Below are positions 27,258-35,918 of a stretch of DNA of 64,000 nucleotides, one piece after another; within the stretch, counting starts at the first letter, position 1, and the number at the start of each line of letters is the position of its first letter. Both the position numbers and the translations under genes were made by a program. This DNA comes from Chromobacterium sp. ATCC 53434. GTDB lineage: Bacteria > Pseudomonadota > Gammaproteobacteria > Burkholderiales > Chromobacteriaceae. The notes beneath the pieces were generated by a model that saw only the letters and a program-made list of their open reading frames with translations, had not been told where the DNA came from and did no database searches. The stretch spans positions 186,001 through 250,000 of the forward strand of contig NZ_CP025429.1 of the NCBI RefSeq assembly GCF_002848345.1. The letters are read 5' to 3'.

Positions 27258-29621
27258 ATGCTCAGACGATTTCTTGCAATATTGGCAGGCGTGTTTCTTG
27301 GCGGCGTGGTACTGCTGGCGGGCGCCGCAGCCATTGCTGTCATCATAACCTACCCGCGACTGCAAAGCCTTGATGTAATCACCGATTACCGGCCAAAAAT
27401 CCCGCTTCGCGTCTATTCCGCCGACAACCAGCTGTTGGGCGAGTTCGGCGAGGAGCGGCGCTCCTTCTCCCGCATCCACGAGGTTCCGCAGCTGATGAAG
27501 CAGGCGGTGCTGGCCGCGGAGGACGAGCGTTTCTATCAGCATAGCGGCATAGATTATCTCGGCATCATGCGCGCCGCCGTCGGCAATCTGGTGTCCGGCC
27601 ATGCCCGCTCCGGCGCCAGCACGATCACGATGCAGGTGGCGAAGAACTTCTTCCTGTCCAGCGAGAAGACCTTCACCCGCAAGTTCAACGAAGCCTTGCT
27701 GGCGTTCAAGATCGAGCACACCTTGAGCAAGGACCAGATTCTGGAGCTGTACTTCAACCAGATCTATCTGGGCCAGCGCGCCTACGGCTTCGCCGCCGCC
27801 GCCCAGGCTTACTACGGCAAGCCGCTGAACCAGCTGACCGTCGCGCAGATGGCGATGCTGGCCGGCCTGCCGAAGGCGCCGTCGGCCTACAATCCCATCG
27901 TCAATCCGGACCGCGCCAAGCTGCGGCAGCAGTACGTGCTGCGTCGCATGCGCGAACTGAACTTCATTACCCAGCAGCAATATGATGAAGCGTTGAACGA
28001 GCCATTGCAGCTGGCCAGTCAGGCGGCCGATACCAGCCAGCCCGGCCAATATGTTGCGGAAATGGTACGCCAGGCGATGTACGAGCGTTACAAGGAGGCC
28101 GCTTACACCGAGGGCTTCAAGGTGTACACGACTTTGGACAGCCGCCACCAGAAGTGGGCCTACGACGCCTTGCGCGCCGGCCTGGTCGACTATGACCGCA
28201 AGATGGGCTATCGCGGACCGGAAAGCGTGCTCGACCTGCCGTCCGGCGAAGGCGAGGACCTGACCGAGGCGCTGGACGAGGCGATGGGCGATCTGCGCGA
28301 CAGCGGCGACATGCTGCCGGCCATCGTGCTGTCGGCCAGCCCGTCCGAGGTGCGCGCCTATATGCGCGGCGGCAAGACCGCGATCCTCAAGGGCCCGGGC
28401 CTGGAGTTCGCCCGCCGCGCGCTGAGCGGCAAGGCCTCGGCCCAGCTGCAGATCCGCCGCGGCGCGGTGATCCGCGTGCTGGCCAACGCCAAGGGTTACT
28501 GGGAAATCGTGCAGATGCCCGAGGTGGAGGGCGCCTTCGTGTCGCTGGACACCCGCACCGGCGCGATCAAGTCGCTGGTCGGCGGCTTCGACTTCAACCG
28601 TCGCAGCTTCAACCATGTGACCCAGGCCTGGCGTCAGCCCGGTTCGTCGTTCAAGCCGTTCATCTATTCGGCCGGCGTCGAGCGCGGCATCACGCCGTCG
28701 ACGCTGATCAACGACGCTCCGCTGTCGGTGCCGGGCGTCAACGGCCAGCTGTGGGAGCCGAAGAACGACGACGGCAAGTTCGCCGGCCTGATCACGCTGC
28801 GCCAGGGCCTGACCCGGTCCAAGAACCTGGTGTCGGTGCGCGTGCTGATGGCGGTGGGCACCGACTACGCCCAGCAGTACATCCAGCGCTTCGGTTTCTC
28901 CGCCAAGCAGCATCCGGCCTATCTGCCGATGGCGCTCGGCGCCGGTTCGGTGACGCCGTTGCAGATGGTCGAGGGCTATTCGGTGTTCGCCAACGGCGGC
29001 TACCGCACCAAGGCCTATTTCATCGACCGCATCGAAGACCAGTCCGGCCGCGTGCTGGCCAAGACCGTGCCCACCGTGGCCGGCCAGAACGCGCAGCAGG
29101 CGATAGACCCGCGCAACGCCTTCATCATCCGTTCGATGCTGGGCGACGTGGTGCGCTACGGCACCGGCTTCCGCGCGATGAGCCTTGGCCGCACCGATCT
29201 CGCCGGCAAGACCGGCACCACCTCGGATTGGAAGGACGCCTGGTTCGTCGGCTTCAACCCCAATCTGGCGGCGGCCACCTGGGTCGGTTTCGACCAGCCG
29301 CGCTCGCTCGGCCGCTACGGCTATGGCGGCACCGCGGCGCTGCCGATCTGGATCAACTACATGGGCAATGCGCTGAAGGGCCAGCCGGTAGTGGCGCCGC
29401 CGGTGCCGCAGGGCATCGTGGTGAAGCCGGGCGCCGGTCAGCGCGGCGGCGACGAGTACTACTACGAGGAGTTCCAGAAGACCAATCCGGAGCTGCGCAT
29501 CGACAATCAGGGCACCGTGCCCGGCGGCGACGAAGACGCCAGCGCGCCGAAGTCCGACGCCGACGGCAACAAGCCGGCCGCGCAGGACGCGGTGGAGAAC
29601 GTCAAGGACCAGTTGTTCTAG
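27258..29621 (+). CDS. mrcA: Penicillin-binding protein 1A (bifunctional peptidoglycan synthase)
   Basis: A 787-residue class A PBP. One N-terminal membrane helix (about 8-30) precedes the GT51 glycosyltransferase domain (AAEDERFYQHSGIDYLGI with the catalytic Glu, then GASTITMQVAKN and QIYLGQRAYGFAAAA). An OB-like insert follows (about 300-420). The transpeptidase domain carries the acyl-serine motif SSFK (S463), SKN and KTGTT. It polymerises and cross-links peptidoglycan in the periplasm. The divergent pilM-mrcA arrangement is common among beta- and gamma-proteobacteria. Confidence 0.95.
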   Translation: MLRRFLAILAGVFLGGVVLLAGAAAIAVIITYPRLQSLDVITDYRPKIPLRVYSADNQLLGEFGEERRSFSRIHEVPQLMKQAVLAAEDERFYQHSGIDYLGIMRAAVGNLVSGHARSGASTITMQVAKNFFLSSEKTFTRKFNEALLAFKIEHTLSKDQILELYFNQIYLGQRAYGFAAAAQAYYGKPLNQLTVAQMAMLAGLPKAPSAYNPIVNPDRAKLRQQYVLRRMRELNFITQQQYDEALNEPLQLASQAADTSQPGQYVAEMVRQAMYERYKEAAYTEGFKVYTTLDSRHQKWAYDALRAGLVDYDRKMGYRGPESVLDLPSGEGEDLTEALDEAMGDLRDSGDMLPAIVLSASPSEVRAYMRGGKTAILKGPGLEFARRALSGKASAQLQIRRGAVIRVLANAKGYWEIVQMPEVEGAFVSLDTRTGAIKSLVGGFDFNRRSFNHVTQAWRQPGSSFKPFIYSAGVERGITPSTLINDAPLSVPGVNGQLWEPKNDDGKFAGLITLRQGLTRSKNLVSVRVLMAVGTDYAQQYIQRFGFSAKQHPAYLPMALGAGSVTPLQMVEGYSVFANGGYRTKAYFIDRIEDQSGRVLAKTVPTVAGQNAQQAIDPRNAFIIRSMLGDVVRYGTGFRAMSLGRTDLAGKTGTTSDWKDAWFVGFNPNLAAATWVGFDQPRSLGRYGYGGTAALPIWINYMGNALKGQPVVAPPVPQGIVVKPGAGQRGGDEYYYEEFQKTNPELRIDNQGTVPGGDEDASAPKSDADGNKPAAQDAVENVKDQLF

Positions 29622-29641
29622 ACGGCGGCGCGGCAATGAAC

Positions 29642-29676
29642 AACCCCGGCGGAATCGCTTCCGCCGGGGTTTTTTC
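29642..29676 (+). terminator. Intrinsic terminator of mrcA
   Basis: AACCCCGGCGGAA (29642-29654) pairs perfectly with TTCCGCCGGGGTT (29659-29671) over a TCGC loop and is followed by a T-run. Confidence 0.92.
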
Positions 29677-29712
29677 ATGCGCGGCTCGAAAGAGACCTTG
29701 AACCGGCTCTCA

Positions 29713-29917
29713 GAACCTGTTCACGGTCTTTTTCCGGCAGCGGCCATTTTTTGTCGGATGCAGGGAGCGGAAAACGGCCCCGAAGGGCAGCCCAGCCAGG
29801 CGGCCATCTGCCGCGTTGTCGGGCTGGGCCTTGGAATCACCAAGGCCTGCCCCCTCCGCCTTGCATCTGGCCGCCTGGCTTGGCTGCGCTGCTTGAAAAA
29901 AGATCGTGAACAGGTTC
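29713..29917. mobile_element. MITE-like element, intact copy (205 bp)
   Basis: Terminal inverted repeats of about 21 bp (GAACCTGTTCACGGTC... and, on the other strand, GAACCTGTTCACGATC...) differ at one position. The element is flanked by the direct repeat TCA (29710-29712 and 29918-29920), consistent with a 3-bp target duplication. It has no gene, so it would depend on a transposase elsewhere; 3-bp TNA duplications suggest an IS1031-like IS5-group parent (inference). A second, damaged copy is at 42156-42286. Confidence 0.75.
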
Positions 29918-30160
29918 TCAGGACTGGGCGGGGCAGCGGCTCAGCAGCCGCTGGATGTCGGCCGGCTGCAGCACGTCGTGCTCCATGCCGCGCTGCAATA
30001 AGGCCATCAGATAATGTCTGCCGAAAATGGGCGAACCCTCCCATTCGCTGCCTCGTCCGCCGAGAATGGTGGGCAGCGTGATCAGCACTTTTTCTCCATT
30101 GATGACATCGATCGCGAATTCGTCTTCGCGAATGGATTCAGGGATGCTTTGGCTGTGCAT
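29918..30160 (-). CDS. Hypothetical protein (80 aa), 3' end at a MITE insertion
   Basis: An 80-residue soluble protein of no family I recognise: acidic N-terminal half (EDEFAIDVINGEKVLITL) and a helical C-terminus (GRHYLMALLQRGMEHDVLQ). Codon use is typical of the chromosome. Its TGA stop is the TCA duplicated next to the MITE, so the original C-terminus may have been longer. Upstream sequence is A+T-rich. Confidence 0.55.
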   Translation of the reverse strand: MHSQSIPESIREDEFAIDVINGEKVLITLPTILGGRGSEWEGSPIFGRHYLMALLQRGMEHDVLQPADIQRLLSRCPAQS

Positions 30161-30541
30161 GGCGGATCGACCTCGGGGTGCGGATGCGATGTTTTATCGA
30201 CGGTGCGCGCGCGGTGGGAGTGACGTAAATATTTTAATGTGGTTCAGCGATATTATATTATCATACTGCGAGCGGCAATGGCGAAAGCGCTAATACGTGT
30301 TGAATGTGCGGGTCTCGATAATGTCCTAATAAGTTTTATCTGTGTTTAATTTATTTTGTAGGGCACAGTTTTAATTCGAGACGTATACACAATTAACTTT
30401 CGTTTGCGCAGGTGATTTCACCGCTTTATATTTGGCGGTCCGTTACCAGGCGGTACGGCAGAATCTCGCTTTTCCGATGGCGCGGATCTTGCGGCATCGA
30501 AATTGGAAAAGGGCGATTTCAACCATATTCGGGATAGGCGA
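30161..30541. other. Gene-free A+T-rich intergenic region
   Basis: About 380 bp between two divergent genes. The stretch 30230-30420 is much richer in A and T than its surroundings. It must hold the promoters of the 80-aa gene and of the XRE regulator operon; I could not single out a convincing promoter pair. Confidence 0.5.
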
Positions 30542-31207
30542 ATGGCGAAAGGCATGGAAAGGGGGCTGCAGGAGGATCAGGGCCTGCTGGCGGCGATTGC
30601 CCGCAATCTGGCCGGCCTGATGAGCAGGCATGGCGTCGACGCGATGCGGCTGAGCGATGAAACCGGCCTCGGCATCGCCACCATCAATAATCTGCGGCGT
30701 GGCGTCGGCAATCCGACGCTTTCCACGCTGGGCGAGATCGCCCGTTATTTCCAGGTGGGCATTGGCGAATTGGCCGCCGTCGATCCGGACGTCGCGACGG
30801 AGCGTGGTCCGGCGGTATTTTCGATGCCGCTGACCGGCATAGGCCGGCTCGGGGATTTCATCGACGCAGGCGTGGCGGATCTGGGCCATTACTGCGCCGA
30901 AGTGGCCGGTTATGCCGGCCGGACGCTGTTCGCGGTGCTGGTCAACAACGACACGCTGTACCCGCATTACGCTCAGGGCACGGTGTTCATCATGGTGCGG
31001 GAAAGCCGGCCGCAGGACGGTGATATCGTGCTGGTGCGGATAGGGGACAACCCGCCTTGTCTGCGCCGGGTATACGTGGAGGAGGAATTCTTGCTGTTTC
31101 TGTCGATTTCGGCGCTGAACGACATGGCGCCTTCGCTGTATAAAAACTACCAGGTGCTGGCCGTGGTGCTGAAAGCCATCAAGACTTTGTCGGGGGGCGC
31201 GCGGTGA
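30542..31207 (+). CDS. XRE-type regulator with a S24/LexA-like C-terminal domain
   Basis: A 221-residue regulator. The helix-turn-helix (about 18-70) reads LSDETGLGIATINNLRRG and GNPTLSTLGEIARYF. The C-terminal half resembles S24/LexA-type phage-repressor domains (NNDTLYPHYAQGTVFIMV, PQDGDIVLVRIGDNPPCLRRV), but I cannot identify a cleavage site or Ser-Lys dyad with confidence. The start at 30542 has GGATAGGCG before it; a TTG 13 codons upstream is an alternative. It overlaps the VUT transporter gene, so the two are one operon. Confidence 0.75.
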   Translation: MAKGMERGLQEDQGLLAAIARNLAGLMSRHGVDAMRLSDETGLGIATINNLRRGVGNPTLSTLGEIARYFQVGIGELAAVDPDVATERGPAVFSMPLTGIGRLGDFIDAGVADLGHYCAEVAGYAGRTLFAVLVNNDTLYPHYAQGTVFIMVRESRPQDGDIVLVRIGDNPPCLRRVYVEEEFLLFLSISALNDMAPSLYKNYQVLAVVLKAIKTLSGGAR

Positions 31208-31920
31208 ACGAATTCCGCCTGTACGGACTGATCGTCGGCTTGACGGTCACCATCATGATTATTTGCGATTCGCTGGTGTACAAGACGGTGGATATCTACA
31301 GCCTGAAGATCACCGCCAGCGGCATCGTGTTTTCGCTGTGCTATCTGCTGTCGACCATTTCCACCGAAGTATACGGTTACAAGCTCGGCGGGCGCACGGT
31401 GTGGATCATCGTCATCTGTCAGACGCTGTTCGTGTTGATCCTGAACGCCTTCGCGCTGATCCAGCCGGACAACAACGCCATTTCCAAGCAGTACTACCAG
31501 CTGTTCCATGAATTCTGGCGGGTGATGGTGGGCACCTGGATTTCGGTGCCGGCCTCGTATTTCTGCAACGGTTTCATCGTGTCGCGGCTGAAGATCTTTT
31601 TCGCCGGCCGCTTCTTCTTCGTCCGTTATCTGATCGCCTCGATGCTGGCGCAGGCGGTGCTGTTGCTGACCGCCTATCCGATCAGCCTGTCGTCCAAGTA
31701 CAGCGGCGCCGAGCTGGTCAACATCATCGCCACCACCTGGTCGTACAAGGTGTGCATGTCGGTGTTGCTGTTGCCGTTGGGTTATTACCTGGTGGCGGTG
31801 ATCAAGAAGATAGAGCGAACCGACTATTTCGACTGGGAAGTCTCCTACAATCCGCTGGCGGTCTTCCGCGACAACGGCGACGGCGTCGAACGCAACCGTT
31901 TTGGCAGGGCCCGCGCATGA
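31204..31920 (+). CDS. VUT (YhhQ/DUF165) family transporter
   Basis: A 238-residue protein with about six membrane helices. VYKTVDIYSLKITASGIVFSL, LSTISTEVYGYKLGGRTVW and TWSYKVCMSVLLLPLGYY are typical of the VUT_1 family. Its characterised member YhhQ takes up queuosine precursors (preQ0/preQ1). Pairing with an XRE/S24 regulator here may mean a different substrate or regulation. It overlaps both neighbours by four bases. Confidence 0.78.
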   Translation: MNEFRLYGLIVGLTVTIMIICDSLVYKTVDIYSLKITASGIVFSLCYLLSTISTEVYGYKLGGRTVWIIVICQTLFVLILNAFALIQPDNNAISKQYYQLFHEFWRVMVGTWISVPASYFCNGFIVSRLKIFFAGRFFFVRYLIASMLAQAVLLLTAYPISLSSKYSGAELVNIIATTWSYKVCMSVLLLPLGYYLVAVIKKIERTDYFDWEVSYNPLAVFRDNGDGVERNRFGRARA

Positions 31921-32654
31921 AGCTCCTGCAATTGACCGACCTGCATCTGTTCGCCGAGCGCGGCGGCCGTCTGCTCGGCCGCGACACCCATGCCGCGCTG
32001 GACAGGGTGCTGGCCGCGGTGAAGGCGATGGGGCCGGGCGCCGCCGACGCGGTGCTGCTGACCGGCGACGTGTCGCAGGACGAGTCGGAAGGCTCGTACC
32101 GGCTGGCGGCCGAGGCGCTGGCCGGTCTCGGTCTGCCGGTGTACTGGATCGCCGGCAACCACGACGTCCGGCCGACGATGGCGCGGGTGTTCGCCGACTA
32201 CGCCTTCCTGCGCCCGCTGGACGTGGTGGAGCTGGGCGGCTGGACCTTCATCGGCGTCGACAGTTGCGTGGCGGGACAGGACGCCGGCGAGATTGCCGAA
32301 GCCGAGCTGACGCTGTTGCGCCGGCGCCTGGCGACGGTCGGGCAGGGCAAGGCCGCGGTGGTGCTGCACCACCATCCGCTGGCGGTGGGCACGCCGCTGC
32401 TGGACGATTGCATGCTGAGGCAGAGTTCGCGTTTCTGGCGGGCGGCGCTGGACGCCAGGCTGCCGCTGGTCATCTGCGGCCATGTGCACGGCGAACACAG
32501 CCTGTCCTATCGAGGCTGCGCGCTGGAAGTGGCGCCGGCCACCTGTTTCCAGTGGCGCGACGGCGCCTGCGATATCGAGATCGACGACAGGGCCGGCTAC
32601 CGGCTGTTCCGCTTCGAGGCCGACGGCTACCGGGTAGCCAGCTTATTTGCGTGA
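31917..32654 (+). CDS. cpdA: 3',5'-cyclic-AMP phosphodiesterase CpdA-like metallophosphoesterase
   Basis: A 245-residue calcineurin-fold phosphoesterase. All metal-binding blocks are present in order: LLQLTDLHLF, LLTGDVSQDES, WIAGNHDVRP, VVLHHHPL and ICGHVHGE. CpdA hydrolyses cAMP to AMP. The gene overlaps the VUT transporter by ATGA, so it is co-transcribed with it. Its 3' end overlaps a convergent orphan gene by 12 bp. Confidence 0.88.
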   Translation: MKLLQLTDLHLFAERGGRLLGRDTHAALDRVLAAVKAMGPGAADAVLLTGDVSQDESEGSYRLAAEALAGLGLPVYWIAGNHDVRPTMARVFADYAFLRPLDVVELGGWTFIGVDSCVAGQDAGEIAEAELTLLRRRLATVGQGKAAVVLHHHPLAVGTPLLDDCMLRQSSRFWRAALDARLPLVICGHVHGEHSLSYRGCALEVAPATCFQWRDGACDIEIDDRAGYRLFRFEADGYRVASLFA

Positions 32655-33170
32655 GCGCAGCGGCACCACGTTGTCGGCTTCCGCTCCGGCTTCGGCGCGG
32701 CCTTGCGTCGCCAGCGCCCGCAGCTGGCCGGATACCTTGCGGCCCTTGTTGAAGCCGGTTTCGTAGGCGATCTTGCAGATTTCGTGCGGCGGCAGGCGCT
32801 GGAACAAGTCGATGTTGCCGCAGATGCTCTCGCCGGAATACACCTCCTCGCGGCCGTGATTGGCGATGCGGTACTGGTTGCCGCGAATGGCCTCGGTGAC
32901 CCGGCATTCGCCGGCGCTTTCCTTCAGGCTGTTCTCGTACAGCGCGATGCCGATCAGGTCCTTCGGATTGACCGCCGACAGAATCTGCACGTTTTCGATG
33001 ATGTCGCGGTGGCGCAGCTTGATGATGTCGTGGGTGCCGTACTGCTTGAACACGTAGACGGTGGCGTCGCCGTCCCGGCCGGGCACGATTTCGCACAGCG
33101 ACAACTGATAGGGCGGGTTGAAGACGGCCGCGATCCAGTTCTTTAAATTGCGCAGGCTTTGAAACGGCAT
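32643..33170 (-). CDS. Hypothetical protein (175 aa)
   Basis: I do not recognise this family. The protein is soluble, has a hydrophobic-aromatic N-terminus (NLKNWIAAVFNPPYQLSL), a central mixed alpha/beta region (VYVFKQYGTHDIIKLRH, DLIGIALYENSLKES) and a basic, Ala-rich tail ending VVPLRSRK. Base composition is native. It is convergent with cpdA and divergent from lpxO. Confidence 0.6.
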   Translation of the reverse strand: MPFQSLRNLKNWIAAVFNPPYQLSLCEIVPGRDGDATVYVFKQYGTHDIIKLRHRDIIENVQILSAVNPKDLIGIALYENSLKESAGECRVTEAIRGNQYRIANHGREEVYSGESICGNIDLFQRLPPHEICKIAYETGFNKGRKVSGQLRALATQGRAEAGAEADNVVPLRSRK

Positions 33171-33333
33171 CGGGTTCTCGTCGTCGCTGTGAAACCGCCG
33201 ACGGTTTGCCGGGAGCGGGTTTCGGTTTGGGGAGTGGACAGCAAGCGGCCTGTCCGGCCGCGCGTATCGGGGCCGGACGGCTCGATCGGCGCGAAACTGG
33301 GCGCAGTATAAACCCGCGCCAGATGAGATGTCT

Positions 33334-33363
33334 TTGGCATTTTATTATTCAAATTAGTACAAT
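33334..33363 (+). promoter_or_regulatory. Sigma-70-type promoter upstream of lpxO
   Basis: TTGGCA (33334-33339) and TACAAT (33358-33363) with an 18-base spacer, each one base off consensus, within a locally A+T-rich stretch. It would give a leader of about 160 nt before lpxO. The rest of 33171-33531 contains no gene. Confidence 0.55.
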
Positions 33364-33531
33364 ATGCCCACCCGGCCGGCGCGCAAGCCCCGGCGGCGGG
33401 CGTCGCGCAAGGGAATTCCAGCCGGTTTCCCGGGTCAGATCAACTGACCTTTATTATTAATTTTGTCGCCCGGGCCTGCGTCGAAGGCCGCATCGTTCTA
33501 CAATGTCGGGCTAGTCTTGCAGGAGTACCCG

Positions 33532-34452
33532 ATGCCTTATACCAAGATCGCGGTGGTCGCCATCTTCGTGCTGTCCACCCTCTATGTGCATTTCCGCGGC
33601 CGCGTGCGGCTGGGATTCTGGCGCCAGCTGAGCGATCATTCGACCATCATGGCGCCGATCAACTGCTTCATGTATCTATTTTCCAAGGTGCCGCCCAAGC
33701 CCTATCTGCCGGTGGAGCGCTTCCCCGAACTGCAGGCCTTGACCGCCAACTGGGAGAAGATCCGCGAAGAGGCGGTGGCGCTGTACGACCGCGGCAATAT
33801 CAAGGCTTCGGACAAGTACGACGATCTCGGTTTCAATTCCTTCTTCAAGACCGGCTGGAAGCGCTTCTATCTGAAGTGGTACGGCCAGGACCACGCGTCG
33901 GCGCAGGCCTTGTGCCCGTATACCACCGATTTGCTGAGGCAGTTCCCCAACATCAAGGCGGCGATGTTCACCGCGCTGCCGCCGGGCAGCCGGCTGGTGC
34001 GTCACCGCGACCCGTTCGCCGGCTCGGTGCGCTACCACCTGGGCCTGATCACGCCGAACGACGACCGCTGCTACATCGACGTCGATGGCCAGCAATACAG
34101 CTGGCGCGACGGCGAGGCGGTGATCTTCGACGAGACCTATCTGCACTACGCCGAGAACACCACCGACCAGAACCGCATCATTCTGTTCTGCGACGTCGAG
34201 CGGCCGATGTGGTTCTGGCCGGCGCGCGTGATCAACCGCATCGTCAGCCGGGTGCTGGTCGGCGCCGCCAATTCGCCGAACGAGGCGGGCGACCGCACCG
34301 GCGCGCTGAACCGCGCCTTCCGTTACATCCAGCAGGTGCGCTTGTTCGGCAAGAAGATCAAGGCGCAAAGCCGTTTCACCTACTACCTGCTGAAGTGGCT
34401 GATCCTCGGCGGTCCGATCATGCTGTGGCTGTTCTGGGGCGCGTGGCGCTGA
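33532..34452 (+). CDS. lpxO: Lipid A hydroxylase LpxO-like (Fe(II)/2-oxoglutarate dioxygenase)
   Basis: A 306-residue aspartyl/asparaginyl beta-hydroxylase-fold protein. Hydrophobic helices at both ends (about 3-18 and 283-303) place it at the inner membrane. The iron ligands are in RLVRHRDPF (H-x-D-like) and ETYLHYAEN, with RYHLGLITP for 2-oxoglutarate. LpxO adds a 2-hydroxyl to a secondary acyl chain of lipid A. ATG at 33532 has AGGAG seven bases upstream; upstream in-frame codons are unlike the family. A fragment of a second lpxO-like gene lies at 42117-42155. Confidence 0.87.
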   Translation: MPYTKIAVVAIFVLSTLYVHFRGRVRLGFWRQLSDHSTIMAPINCFMYLFSKVPPKPYLPVERFPELQALTANWEKIREEAVALYDRGNIKASDKYDDLGFNSFFKTGWKRFYLKWYGQDHASAQALCPYTTDLLRQFPNIKAAMFTALPPGSRLVRHRDPFAGSVRYHLGLITPNDDRCYIDVDGQQYSWRDGEAVIFDETYLHYAENTTDQNRIILFCDVERPMWFWPARVINRIVSRVLVGAANSPNEAGDRTGALNRAFRYIQQVRLFGKKIKAQSRFTYYLLKWLILGGPIMLWLFWGAWR

Positions 34453-34476
34453 GAACGGACCGGCTGTCGAAGTAGA

Positions 34477-34502
34477 AAACCGCGCCCCTGGGCGCGGTTT
34501 TT
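34477..34502. terminator. Bidirectional intrinsic terminator
   Basis: AAACCGCGCC (34477-34486) pairs with GGCGCGGTTT (34491-34500) over a CCTG loop, A-run before and T-run after. It serves lpxO and the convergent efflux genes. Confidence 0.92.
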
Positions 34503-34529
34503 ATTTGGCGGAGCGAGCCTGGCGGAGGA

Positions 34530-35915
34530 TCAGCGGTCGATCAAGCCGCCGCCCAGCGCCTTGTACAGCGCCACCGCGTTGCCGAACTCGCCGCGCCGCA
34601 GGTCGAGCAGCGCCTGTCTGGCGGCGTAGAGCTGGCGCTGGGCGTCCAGCAATTCCAGCCGGCCGTCGACGCCGGCGCGGTAGCGTTGGGCCGACAAATC
34701 GGCGCGGCGCTCGGCACTGGCCACCGTTCTGTCCTGGGCGGCGATCTGCCGGCCGAAGGTTTCGCGCCCGGCCAGGCCGTCGGCCACTTCGCGGAATGCG
34801 GTCTGGATCGCGCGTTCGTACTCGGCGACGGCGCCGGACTTGCGCAGTTCGGCCAGGCGCAATTCGGCGCGCAACCGGCCGGTCGGGAACAAGGGCAGCG
34901 AAACCTGGGGCGCGAAGCTCCAGGCGCGGTGGCCGCCGTCGAACAAGCCGCGCATCGCCGGACTGGCGAAGCCCAGCGAGGCGGTCAGCGACAGGCTGGG
35001 AAAGAAGGCCGCGCGCGCCGCGCCGATGTCGGCGTTGGCGGCCACCAGCTCTTGTTCCGCCTGCAGGATGTCCGGCCGGCGCAGCAGCAGATCGGACGGC
35101 AGGCCCGCCGGCAGCCGCGTCGCCACCGGCTGGGTCTCCAGCGGCAGCGGAGCAGGCAGATCGGCCGGCGGCTCCGCGCCGACGAGCAGCCGCAGCGCGT
35201 TGCCGGCTTGCGCGAGGGCGCGGACGCGCGCCTCCAGGTCCGCTTCGGCGCCTGCGACCTGGCCCTCGGCCTGAGCCACGTCCAGGCCGCTGCTCTGATG
35301 GCCCGCTTTCAGCCGGCGCGCCAGGTCCAGCGATTGCCGCCAGTCGGCCAGCGTGCGCACGGCCAGCCGCTTTTGCTCGTCGGCCAGCCGCTCGGCGAAG
35401 TAGGCGTCCGCCACCGCGCCCACCAGCGAAATCTGCGCGGCCCGCCGGCCCTGTTCGCTGGCCAGATAGCGGGCGAAGGCGGCGTCGGACAGCGATTGCA
35501 TGCGGCCGAACAGATCGATCTCGAAGGCGCTCAGCGCCAGGTTGGCGCTGTACTGCGTCTGCGTGGCAGCCGGCAGGGTCCCGTTGGCCGGCGTGCGCTG
35601 GCGCATGGCGCCGGCCGCGCCGTTTATCTGGGGCAGCTGTTCGCTGCGCTGGATGCCGTACTGGGCCTGGGCGGCCTCGACGTTCAGCGCGGCCAGCCGC
35701 AGATCGCGGTTGTTGCTCAGCGCCAGTTCGATCAGCCGCTGCAGCCGCGGGTCGCCGAACATCGCGCGCCAGCCAAGCGTGGCCGCGTGGGCACCGGACG
35801 CGTCGCCGGAGGCGGCGGGGAAGGCCGCCGGCACCGGCAGATCGGGTTTGATCAGCGGCTGGGTCAGCGAGCAGGCCGACAGGGCCAGGACGACGGGAAG
35901 AATGATGAATCTCAT
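34530..35915 (-). CDS. RND efflux outer-membrane lipoprotein, OprM/NodT family
   Basis: A 461-residue outer-membrane channel. The lipobox LALSACS puts the lipidated Cys at about residue 15. Two TolC-type repeats follow, e.g. NNRDLRLAALNVEAAQAQY and LLRRPDILQAEQELVAANAD. The trimer forms the exit duct of the pump encoded just upstream. It is last in the operon, three bases after the RND pump gene. Confidence 0.92.
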   Translation of the reverse strand: MRFIILPVVLALSACSLTQPLIKPDLPVPAAFPAASGDASGAHAATLGWRAMFGDPRLQRLIELALSNNRDLRLAALNVEAAQAQYGIQRSEQLPQINGAAGAMRQRTPANGTLPAATQTQYSANLALSAFEIDLFGRMQSLSDAAFARYLASEQGRRAAQISLVGAVADAYFAERLADEQKRLAVRTLADWRQSLDLARRLKAGHQSSGLDVAQAEGQVAGAEADLEARVRALAQAGNALRLLVGAEPPADLPAPLPLETQPVATRLPAGLPSDLLLRRPDILQAEQELVAANADIGAARAAFFPSLSLTASLGFASPAMRGLFDGGHRAWSFAPQVSLPLFPTGRLRAELRLAELRKSGAVAEYERAIQTAFREVADGLAGRETFGRQIAAQDRTVASAERRADLSAQRYRAGVDGRLELLDAQRQLYAARQALLDLRRGEFGNAVALYKALGGGLIDR

Positions 35916-35918
35916 GGT

